DNA of 64,000 nucleotides from Maniola hyperantus (taxonomy: Eukaryota > Arthropoda > Insecta > Lepidoptera > Nymphalidae): the NCBI RefSeq assembly GCF_902806685.2, contig NC_048556.1, positions 2,604,001-2,668,000 on the forward strand, read 5' to 3'. The notes under the pieces are model-generated. The model did no database searches. It was not told the DNA's origin and saw only the letters and a list, made by a program, of their open reading frames with translations. Shown in pieces: positions 23,253 through 35,200 of this stretch. The translations under genes and the position numbers were made by a program. Position 1 is the first letter of the stretch. Every line of letters begins with the position of its first letter.

Positions 23253-26200
23253 GTAAGCACTTTTATCTTAATTTTTTGTCTTTTCCTAAATTTACTGTAT
23301 CTCCAGAGAAAAGAAACCCTTAAAGGATCACTTCACTGTCTGTCTGTCTATCTGTCTGATACGTCTCTCAAGACCCGTCAAGGGAACAAAACCTATTGGG
23401 TACTTCCCGTTGATCTAGAATCACTTAGAATCATGAATTTTGGCATGTAGCACTGTCTTATAGTAGTAAGTAGTATGTAAAGGAAGAAATCCGAAAACCG
23501 TGAATTTATGGTCACATCATGAAACAAAATTTATAAGTGTTATTTCTTGTACGATGGTATGGAACCCTTTGTGTGCGAGTCCAACTCTCACTTGACCGTT
23601 TTGTTTTGTTTCAGATGTTTGTGACAGTTGTCTGTACTGTGCCAAAATTGATTAATAATTTCTATCATATTTTATTGGTTCAAGATGGCCGTGTAAGTTT
23701 TTTTTTTTTTTCTAAGTTAGCTCCCTTCCACCTTAAATTACATCCTCACTCACCACCAGATGAGTTTGCAGTTAAAGACTATAACTTATCAGTTTCATCA
23801 GACCTGCTGCTCGATTGCGGTAGAATGACAGCAACAATGTCACGATTGCAATCACCTCTGATTGGTTGACGCTCGCTCATTATTGGCTACAATGCATTGT
23901 TGCAATAAGAATCGCACAAATTCAGCCAATCAGAGCAATTGAGATTGTAATAATGATTGATGCAGGTTTTACGAAATCGACCTGCTGGGCGCGTTTGGAA
24001 CCCTCGTAGCTTTAGTTTTAAGTTCGCGTAAAAATTAATACCACTATATCTTACAAATCCAACAACCGACCATCAAAAAGTATAATTTATTACCTATTTT
24101 GAACCGAACTTCTGAATAAATTATTTGACTATTAACTATTGACTATTGACTTATCTATCAAAAAAGGGTACTTGAGGGCTAAATGTATTTACTTTGCAAT
24201 ACTTTTCAGGAACCAACCGAGAACTTATTATTTTTGGTAACGCACGTTTTACAGCTGAGCTTTCTTTTATTTTCACCGTGTATCATAGTTGAGTTTCATG
24301 CGATGGAAGTGGAAAAAATGAGGATTTTCTTGATACATAGATATATTGATGAGTTGGGTAAGAAGATCTTTTTGTATCTTTCAAGCAATCAAGAAGTAGA
24401 TTTTGCTTTCTTTTTTATTAAACAAACTAGGTATTATAGAATACGTAATGTTATGTGGTTGATATAGTATATGATATGGGAACGAATTAACCTGGAAAAC
24501 ATAGAGAAGTTAATTATATCTTTTTTTTAACGGCAAGCGGCGCAAGTATGCCTCTCTTATCGAGAGTTACATTTTTGTTCCGTTTGCCGTGAAGACCCTA
24601 AGGCCATAGTCTTAGTGCTAAAAAAAAATTACGAGACATTGTTGTAGGCACCTTCTCGGCATCGCCAAAATAGAAACATTATTTTATTATTTTACTGAGT
24701 TCCTAGAAAGGCATTCGTATAATGCTGTCGGCAATAACTTTTTTTTTTCGCCGCCTTCTAGAAATCCTAATGAACAAAAAACATTTTTAGTACTCTATAC
24801 GCGGACAAACAAAAAATAAGAAACGACCAAAGTGAGTCGTTCTCATAGCAATAAATAATAGGCAAGGCGCCATAAAGCGATAGTTCTGAATACAGTTTTT
24901 ACGCTCGAGGGTACGAAAATGCGAAACAGATGTGGTTCAGATTTTACCATTGCAACTAGAGAATTTTTTCTGCCGAGTGATTTTTGTTGACAGAGAAGGC
25001 GATAGTTTGGAGGAAGCGAGAGGGGACAAACTCGGAAGCGGGGGAGACGACAGGCAAGGGGAAGCGCAGGAGTCGGACAGGACAGTTCGAATCAACCTCG
25101 CAAAGGGGACAGAAGTGTGACGCGCGAGTGCCACGACGAAGCTCTACGTTTCCGAGCGGCCTTCCTTCCTTAAAATCTCTTTGTTTAACGAGTTTGTCCG
25201 GGTACCTTTTATCCTTAATATCTGTATAAAGTCAATAAGTGAAAATTAATTAAAGCCAGTGTTAAGCAAGACGGTCTACACTTTCCAGTCTATGGGTAAT
25301 GTACAACTTAAACTGTCTTATTATGTAATATCCGAGGATCTCTTAAAATTACAACATATAATTGCTCGCCAGAATTAAATATAGAACGTGATTTTCAAAG
25401 TAATAGAAACGAGTACACTATCGACATGGATAATAAATCACCTCTACAAGTCTGGAATGGCTTAGATCAAATTTGTCTGAGCTTATTTCTAATCTTCTTA
25501 ATACTGCTGGTTTGTATAATGTTCAAGGAAGCATGGGTCAAGTGCACCCAATGGGTTAGTGGTTACAGACCTAGCCGCGATCCGAAAATACTTAACATAG
25601 AAATGTTAAATTTGTGAAAGCCAAGATAGGTTGCTTTTACGATGTCCTCGGATATGATTATTATGTTCGCTGTAATAACACATGTTGTCTGTATTTCGTG
25701 TCTCCATATGTAAAAGGTTCGTAGGACTGTAGCTTATAGACTGTACTTCTAAGATTAATGTACATAATTGTAATTTAAATATAAAATGTGTATATAACAT
25801 CAGCCCAAGGGTTTTTTGGTCAGGGCATTCTATTTTTCCCTTGAAAATATAGCATGGCTTTTGAATAGAGTGCCCGATCACTGGAAAGAAACATAAAGGA
25901 CTTTTCTTCCAGTGGTCAGAGTAGAGTTTTGCTCCATCAGAGATTTGACTAATACATTTAACAAAGTAAAGTACAATAAATAGATTTTGAATTAACCAAC
26001 CTCTTTCATTTATTATAATATTAGTCTGGTTTTTCAAAAGAGGTCAAGAGATAAGGGGCTACATCGATCTATGGTCTGAGTCAAACAAGAGATTAAATTA
26101 TAGCTCAATGTAATATTATTATTACTACCTATCTATGTGATATGAGCCCTTACCGCTTGACGCTTTCGTGAAATGAGTTACCCTACCTAGCATTATAGAG

Positions 26201-29200
26201 ACAATAGACAGTGTGAAACGAGAGGAGGATCTAGCTGCTGCTGGTAGACTTCAATGAGCTGAAAGTGCTAAGTAAACATACTTTTCATCTGAGTCTAAGT
26301 ACATAACGGGGCGAATGGCATTTGGTATAGTGATAACATATATATATACATATCGTCTTACCTTTGGGTTCGACTATCATAGCTTGGCTGTTCCTGATGG
26401 GCAACCGCTAGCGGCATCGTCTGGGCATACCAAACACGCCCTCCCCAGCACGAATGAGTTGGTTCGACCTGACTTGGCCAAGTCAAAAACCATACCATAA
26501 CAATTTAATATATATCAAAATCCATGGTACATGGGGCGGGCTCTAAGCCCACATAGTTAGCTCCTGGCACTAGTTGTCAGTCGAGGATATAACCGCTTCT
26601 CAGCGTGATAAAGGACCAACTCTGTGCAGCCCCCATAACTTGATATCAAGGCTGTTTTAACAGCGTAGGGATAATCTCAATGCTACGGGACGATGGTTAG
26701 AATGGGCTAGAGACTAGAATTTCTAGTCTAGCACTTGGGCGGCATAATTATCTCCCTCATCCCGTTTCGGAAAACCCTAATTTCATACTTGTTCGATCAG
26801 CCTTAGTCTTACGCTTGCGCGAGATCTAATTGGCAAAATTCATTAAATAACATCGCGAGTACCTATAATGGGACGGGACGAAAAAGCCAACCACTGTTTA
26901 CCCCCAGGAACCCAGCTATTTTGAAAAGGAATTCTAACGAATTCACAAAGGAAAGTACCGCCAAGGTACCTGAATGCATTCGCTCACTGTTATTGTACTG
27001 TGACATGACCGGTACACTACCGAGCACCGACCTATTATTTTACGAAAAAGGGGATTTAGTTACTATCTATCATACTGACTAGATTGATTAGCCACTTGAT
27101 TAACTTTGAACGAAGTACATGTCCTTCCATTTTATTGTTTGAAAAGAAAATTTGACGATCACGCATCCGGGCCACCACAGAAAAATGGTACCGCAAGACC
27201 AGGATCCAGATACGTATTCGAAATAACGATACGACTGGATATAAATAAAAAATATATATATATATGATATACACAACGTAGAAACAGTAGGGACCATTTG
27301 CAAACAACATATGGAGAGACAAAATACAGATTGCATGTTATTACATATATAATGATTATGCTTAGAAATGTACAATTTACAGGAATTTCCAACAAGCTGG
27401 TGTACTTGTCATTTTAATTATAATGTATTATAACATTTACAAGCTATCCTAGGATATAGGGGGAGCATAAAGAAGCTGCATATCTTATATAAGATGTATC
27501 TATTACAGGATCATTAAGGAGCGGCGGTACCCAGGAACCTGTTTCCTTGCTTAACCCTAGACTAAGCTTTATCTATACTTAAGATTATTATTACATCTGT
27601 AACTTCGCCAACTCCAAGCGTAAACACTGTACTCAACTTACCTAACTACTAACAAAGTAGGCGTGAGTAAACGGACAAACCGAACTTTGTCGGAGTAACG
27701 GAACCGCCGGGCAACAGTAGAGCAATTTTAAAGAGAATATAATAACAAATAGTTATGCCGCCAAGCAAGGTAAAACGTAATACTAGGAAAAAACCAGAGG
27801 TCTCACAAACCCAAGTCCAGGTAGGGACATTCGTAGAAACCGGACCATCCACTAGCCAAACATCAGAGCTCGGCGAGATAGGAACGGATACGCGAAATGA
27901 GACCGTAACCAACTCGACTTTAGAGTTGATTTTGAAAAAATTAGGCGAATTTGAAAAAAAATTGCAAACCCTAGCATCAGTAGATAATACGAGTGTTCTA
28001 TCGAGCGAGGCTAACAATGTATCGGATAATTGTAGTCTAGATAGGCAAGAACCTACCAGCTCAGGTTCGAACGCGCCTAACGCGTCATCCACTGGGACAA
28101 GAAACGTATATGTGGTACAACCATCTATAAATAAACCTAACTTTGATGGTAAACCATTGACCAATCCTATAACTTTTTTGAAGAAGTTGAATAGATATAT
28201 TAAGGCAGTAAATGGGTCTGATCGGGGTGTAGACATCGCGTTAGGGTGCATTACGGGTCATGCACGAAAGGTCATGGATCTTTACTCAAAAAAATTGGGT
28301 AACTTTCACAGATTTTGAAACGGATTTTAGACGCGTTTACTGGACGGAACAAATCCAGGAGTCAGTTAGGTATAAACTGATTAATGCGACTTATACTAGT
28401 GAGTCTGGGATGTCTATGTCGGAACATTTCGCAAATTATGCTGAGTCAATGCAATCACTAACAATCGCATTCAGTGAAAGAGATTTAGTTAACTCCATCA
28501 TGAGACATTTTCCGATAGACATGCAACGCTTGTGGTTTACACGACAGGGCGAGGTGACCATAATGGATGGTATAAATTTCTTACGAAGTCTTGAACAAAA
28601 CATTAGCGAGAAATCGAAAGGTATTGCGCGGGTCGCGTCAGGTAGAACGTATAGAGATAGACAATACGGTAGGGTCGATCCCGGCACAACCCGTCGTTGC
28701 AACGATATCAACTAGCAGGCGAGTAGGTAACTCTAATGCAGGTAGAGGACGTGGATACCGTCGGGGGTATGCAGGTAACAGATCGTATTACGGTAAACCT
28801 ACATTCAACAAAAACGAGAATGTAAACAACAGACCGGCTGTTGCGGTTGTGAAGGAAAGCGGTAGCGGTATCGGACCGAAACCAGTGGAGGAAAACACAC
28901 TAGCAAAAAAACTAGATTTCCCCACACATACGCGGTCCAATGTTTTGACGTTTTGTGACGAAAGGGGGTGAACGGACCACGAGGCGCGATGCGGCTAACG
29001 TAGCTTACAATATTCTAATTAACAACGGCTGGAAACCAGGGCATAGTCTGGGGGCAAGTTGAATGGCATTCAACGACGCTTGAGAGTTAGTGCGATTTCC
29101 GACGGGTTCGATTCCCAACAGGAAAACAGAGGCATAGCAATCTTATTGGAAAGTCAGTTTAACAATGTATTGGAATGTTATGAGAGAGGAGCCAAGTGTG

Positions 29201-32200
29201 AGCATGACGTAAGGAATAGTGTGAAACTGTATACAATGTTCCACGACCTCGATAGTGAGTCTACCGATGTAGGTATCGATTATTCCTTGCCTAAATTACC
29301 CGAGGTATGTGTTAAGTTATACGGCAACCTTGTAAGGGCCCTCATAGATACAGGAAGGTCAGATTAGTGGAATGACTAGAGAATTGTACGATTCGATTGT
29401 TAGAGAGAGAGGAACGCTACCTGAAATCGCTATTCCATCCTTACAGATTCAGGGAGCTTTTGGTTCTAGAAGCGAGAGTACCAACCGGTTGGTTTTGATA
29501 GAATTCCAATTGGGAAACACTTAGTCGAGCCACCCATTTTAATAATGCGACGGTTGCCTAGATCGTTAATACTAGGTTATGATTGGTTAGAAAGAGTAAA
29601 AGGGATAATTAACTGTGGGATGGTGACCGGACGATGACCATAGAACATTTAGAAGTTAGGTCTTGTGTTAGGCTAAATTCTGATTGCGAGATTGAAAGGT
29701 TAGGGGGAGAGTAGAATGCAGCCACAATTAACTTGATTCTAGATCAAGATTCCGGAACAATAGATCAGAGAGTATCGAGTAGGGACATAAGTAGTGAGAA
29801 ATTATAGAATCCCACTTGGAAAAATCGAACATAAGTAATGAACATAGGATACTCTTATTGCCTGTGTTGGACAAACACTGTAAAATATTTGTAGAGAAGT
29901 TAGGACTAACAGGCAGATACGAACACCTTATCAAACTAACAGATGAGGAACCCTTTACAAGGCATAGTTATCCAGTGCCTTTGGCCTATAGGGAACAGGT
30001 TAAGACGGAATTAGACGAGTTAGAAAGTTTGGGCGTGACAAAGCAGGATGTCACACAGTATTGCAGACCCATCACCTTTACTAGGAAGCGCGACGGGTCA
30101 ATAAGACTCTTGTTAGACGCTCGCGAGTTGAATAAGAAAATGATAGGAGACGCAGAGACCCCGCCTCTACTTCTGAGATTTTACAATCTTTTCACGGGTG
30201 TGAATCCATTAGATTAATCGATCTAAACAATGCTTACTTTCAAATACCGTTACATAAAGATTCGAGGAATAACCGGATTTTTATTTTTGGGACGTACCTA
30301 CACTTATCAAGTGTTACCTCAAGGTTTGAAAAATCTGTAGCGGGCTTTTCTAGAGCCATGGATATCATATTGGAAGGCTGTGCGTGAATTCTGTGTGAAT
30401 TACCTAGATGACATTGTAATATTCACGAAAGGCGACATCAATTTACATCTAGAGCACCTAGATCGGGTACTAGATAGAATAGAAGCAGCAGGGTAACAGG
30501 TAGACTAAATAAATGTCGGTTCTTATGTGACGAGGTTGAAGCTGTTAGGCATATAGTGAACACGAACGGAAGTGTGTAGGACCCTGACGGGTAGATGCCT
30601 ATTAAAATTTTCCCATACCTCGAACCATAAAACAATGTAAGGGTTTTTTGGGTGTAATTAACTATTATATGAAGGTTCATTCCAGTATAGCGAAGTAGTT
30701 AGGCGCTTTGTAATCTTTGAAACTCGGTACGAAGATGGACGTGGACCGAAGAAATAAATGATTGTTTTGAGAAGGTCAAGGGTCTATTATAGATACGATA
30801 CTTTTAACGCATCAAATCCGAAGGATACCTATTATTTACAAAATGATAGTGTAACCTAGGTGTCTCGGGATATGTTTTCCAACTAGATAATGAGGGAGAA
30901 GAGAGAGTGTTAGGTTCTGTAGCAAGGCACTTACGTTAGCGGAGAGTAATGGACAGTGACGGAATAGAGTATGGGCTATCATATTTAGCTTGTCTAAATT
31001 CGAACATACTGTGAGGCGCGAAATTAGTGATAAGAACAGACCATAAGAGCCTTGTATTTCTACAAACGTGTAAGTTATTGAGCGCACGGATGATACGCTC
31101 GGGTGCCTTACATAGGACGTTTGATTTACACTGTGGAGACGTGAAAGGGAAGCTAAACACGGGGCGGATGTGTTATCGCGACACATAGCAGGCACCACCG
31201 ATGTCTTAACAAACAAGCATCGGGTCCTGAATGAATTTGCTTAGGGCATCGTTAGAACGAGGTAATACGAGATCAATGGAAAAGAATAGGTAGCTTCAGA
31301 GACACTTAAAATAAAAGCACAACTATAGGAAAGAAAGGAGTGAGGCTTTTTTTTTTGAGACTTGTGCGCACGACCGAATACCTGTCACGTCTGCCGGGGC
31401 GAACAGTACATAGAGATTGACTTTTGAAAACAAAAAAAAAAAAAGTAGGTAATAAATATAGTTAGTGAATAGAGTTTCTTTTTTTTGACCCCTTGCAAAA
31501 TCCAAGGTATGGAATAAGTACAAAGGAAAAATAAACCTATTTCGGGGGAGGTGTTGTAGGCACTTCTCGGCATCGCCAAAATAGAAACATTATTTTATTA
31601 TTTTACTGAGTTCCTAGAAAGGCATTCGTATAATGCTGTCGGCAATAACTTTTTTTTTTCGCCGCCTTCTAGAAATCCTAATGAACAAAAAACATTTTTA
31701 GTACTCTATACGCGGACAAAAAAAAATAAGAAACGACCAAAGTGAGTCGTTCTCATAGCAATAAATAATAGGCAAGGCGCCATAAAGCGATAGTTCTGAA
31801 TACAGTTTTTACGCTCGAGGGTACGAAAATGCGAAACAGATGTGGTTCAGATTTTACCATTGCAACTAGAGAATTTTTTCTGCCGAGTGATTTTTGTTGA
31901 CAGAGAAGGCGATAGTTTGGAGGAAGCGAGAGGGGACAAACTCGGAAGCGGGGGAGACGACAGGCAAGGGGAAGCGCAGGAGTCGGACAGGCAGTTGGAA
32001 TCAACCTCGCAAAGGGGACAGAAGTGTGACGGGAGTGCCACGACGAAGCTCTACGTTTCCGAGCGGCCTTCCTTCCTTAAAATCTCTTTGTTTAACGAGT
32101 TTGTCCGGGTACCTTTTATCCTTAATATCTGTATAAAGTCGATAAGTGGAAATTAATTAAAGCCAGTGTTAAGCAAGACGGTCTACACTTTCCAGTCTAT

Positions 32201-35200
32201 GGGTAATGTACAACTTAAACTGTCTTATTATGTAATATCCGAGGATCTCTTAAAATTACAACATATAATTGCTTGCCGGAATTAAATATAGAACGTGATT
32301 TTCAAAGTAATAGAAGCGAGTATACTATCGACATGGATAATAAATTACCTCTACAAGTCTGGAATGGCTTAGATCAAATTTGTCTGAGCTTATTTCTAAT
32401 CTTCTTAATACTGCTGGCTTGTATAATGTTCAAGGAAGCATGGGTCAAGTGCACCCAATGGGTTAGTGGTTACAGACCTAGCCGCGATCCGAAAATACTT
32501 AACATAGAAATGTTAAATTTGTGAAAGCCAAGATAGGTTGCTTTTACGATGTCCTCGGATATGATTATTATGTTCGCTGTAATAACACATGTTGTCTGTA
32601 TTTCGTGTCTCCATATGTAAAAGGTTCGTAGGACTGTAGCTTATAGACTGTACTTCTAAGATTAATGTACATAATTGTAATTTAAATATAAAATGTGTAT
32701 ATAACATCAGCCCAAGGGTTTTTTGGTCAGGGCATTCTATTTTTCCCTTGAAAATATAGCATGGCTTTTGAATAGAGTGCCCGACCACTGGGAAAAGAAA
32801 CATAAAGGACTTTTCTTCCAGTGGTCAGAGTAGAGTTTTGCTCCATCAGAGATTTGACTAATACATTTAACAAAGTAAAGTACAATAAATAGATTTTGAA
32901 TTAACCAACCTCTTTCATTTATTATAATATTAGTCTGTTTTTCAAAAGAGGTCAAGAGATAAGGGGCTACATCGATCTATGGTCTGAGTCAAACAAGAGA
33001 TTAAATTATAGCTCAATGTAATAATATTATTACTACCTATCTATGTGATATGAGCCCTTACCGCTTGACGCTTTCGTGAAATGAGTTACCCTACCTAGCA
33101 TTATAGAGACAATAGACAGTGTGAAACGAGAGGAGGATCTAGCTGCTGGTAGACTTCAATGAGCTGAAAGTGCTAAGTAAACATACTTTTCATCTGAGTC
33201 TAAGTACATAACGGGGCGAATGGCATTTGGTATAGTGATAACATATATATATACATATCGTCTTACCTTTGGGTTCGACTATCATAGCTTGGCTGTTCCT
33301 GATGGGCAACCGCTAGCGGCATCGTCTGGGCATACCAAACACGCCCTCCCCAGCACGAATGAGTTGGTTCGACCTGACTTGGCCAAGTCAAAAACCATAC
33401 CATAACAATTTATATATATATCAAAATCCATGGTACATGGGGCGGGCTCTAAGCCCACATAGTTAGCTCCTGGCACTAGTTGTCAGTCGAGGATATAACC
33501 GCTTCTCAGCGTGATAAAAGACCAACTCTGTGCAGCCCCATAACTTGATATCAAGGCTGTTTTAACAGCGTAGGGATAATCTCAATGCTACGGGACGATG
33601 GTTAGAATGGGCTAGAGACTAGAATTTCTAGTCTAGCACTTGGGCGGCATAATTATCTCCCTCATCCCGTTTCGGAAAACCCTAATTTCATACTTGTTCG
33701 ATCAGCCTTAGTCTTACGCTTGCGCGAGATAATTGGCAAAATTCATTAAATAACATCGCGAGTACCTATAATGGGACGGGACGAAAAAAGCCAACCACTG
33801 TTTACCCCAGGAACCCAGCTATTTTGAAAAGGAATTCTAACGAATTCACAAAGGAAAGTACCGCCAAGGTACCTGAATGCATTCGCTCACTGTTATTGTA
33901 CTGTGACATGACCGGTACACTACCGAGCACCGACCTATTATTTTACGAAAAGGGGATTTAGTTACTATCTATCATACTGACTAGATTGATTAGCCACTTG
34001 ATTAACTTTGAACGAAGTACATGTCCTTCCATTTTATTGTTTGAAAAGAAAATTTGACGATCACGCATCCGGGCCACCACAGAAAAATGGTACCGCAAGA
34101 CCAGGATCCAGATACGTATTCGAAATAACGATACGACTGGATATAAATAAAAAATATATATATATATATGATATACACAACGTAGAAACAGTAGGGACCA
34201 TTTGCAAACAACATATGGAGAGACAAAATACAGATTGCATGTTATTACAATATAATGATTATGCTTAGAAATGTACAATTTACAGGAATTTCCAACAAGC
34301 TGGTGTACTTGTCATTTTAATTATAATGTATTAAACATTTACAAGCTATCCTAGGATATAGGGGGAGCATAAAGAAGCTGCATATCTTATAAAGATGTAT
34401 CTATTACAGGATCATAAGGAGCGGCGGTACCCAGGAACCTGTTTCCTTGCTTAACCCTAGACTAAGCTTATCTATACTTAAGATTATTATTACATCTGTC
34501 ACTTCGCCAACTCCAANNNNNNNNNNNNNNNNNNNNNNNNNNNNNNNNNNNNNNNNNNNNNNNNNNNNNNNNNNNNNNNNNNNNNNNNNNNNNNNNNNNN
34601 NNNNNNNNNNNNNNNNNNNNNNNNNNNNNNNNNNNNNNNNNNNNNNNNNNNNNNNNNNNNNNNNNNNNNNNNNNNNNNNNNNNNNNNNNNNNNNNNNNNN
34701 NNNNNNNNNNNNNNNNNNNNNNNNNNNNNNNNNNNNNNNNNNNNNNNNNNNNNNNNNNNNNNNNNNNNNNNNNNNNNNNNNNNNNNNNNNNNNNNNNNNN
34801 NNNNNNNNNNNNNNNNNNNNNNNNNNNNNNNNNNNNNNNNNNNNNNNNNNNNNNNNNNNNNNNNNNNNNNNNNNNNNNNNNNNNNNNNNNNNNNNNNNNN
34901 NNNNNNNNNNNNNNNNNNNNNNNNNNNNNNNNNNNNNNNNNNNNNNNNNNNNNNNNNNNNNNNNNNNNNNNNNNNNNNNNNNNNNNNNNNNNNNNNNNNN
35001 NNNNNNNNNNNNNNNNGGCCATAGTCTTAGTGTTAAAAAAAATTACGAGACATTTCACTGCGATTAATAGCATCATCTGATGACAGAAGGGCTGGCTCAT
35101 TTTTTACGCAACGGATCAGCCTGGCTATCCAGCGAGGAAATGCAGCCAGTATTCTTGGCACCATTCCACGTGGGCATGGTAAAAATCTCTGTGCCAAGTT

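Larger units (their letters stand above)
24640..34516 (+). mobile_element. Ty3/Gypsy-type LTR retrotransposon with ~3 kb LTRs, truncated by the gap
   Basis: Two direct copies of a long sequence begin TGTTGTAGGC at 24640 and 31552 and enclose about 3.9 kb. That interior holds gag-, protease-, RT- and RNase H-like coding segments in the Gypsy order. The second copy is immediately preceded by a purine-rich tract (CGGGGGAGG), as expected for the plus-strand primer site. No integrase-like coding is seen between RNase H (~31200) and the 3' LTR. The right LTR runs into the N gap about 40 bp short of its expected end. Very long LTRs are known in the Osvaldo/Ulysses lineage, so placement there is a guess to test. 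The element lies in the Gr intron in the same orientation as the gene. Confidence 0.85.

Noticed and set aside
23253..23450. Read-through extension of Gr exon 1 to a 313-codon ORF
   Set aside because: The added residues translate repeat C, and a proper donor lies at 23253 with a matching downstream exon.
25606..26037. 143-codon minus ORF inside the 5' LTR
   Set aside because: The corresponding frame is broken by an indel in the 3' LTR copy; no recognisable domain.
26315..26500. 61-codon ORF identical in both LTRs
   Set aside because: Identity between LTRs is expected without selection; no domain or start context supports coding.
34447..35067. Long ORFs spanning the N gap on both strands
   Set aside because: Artefact of translating unknown bases.
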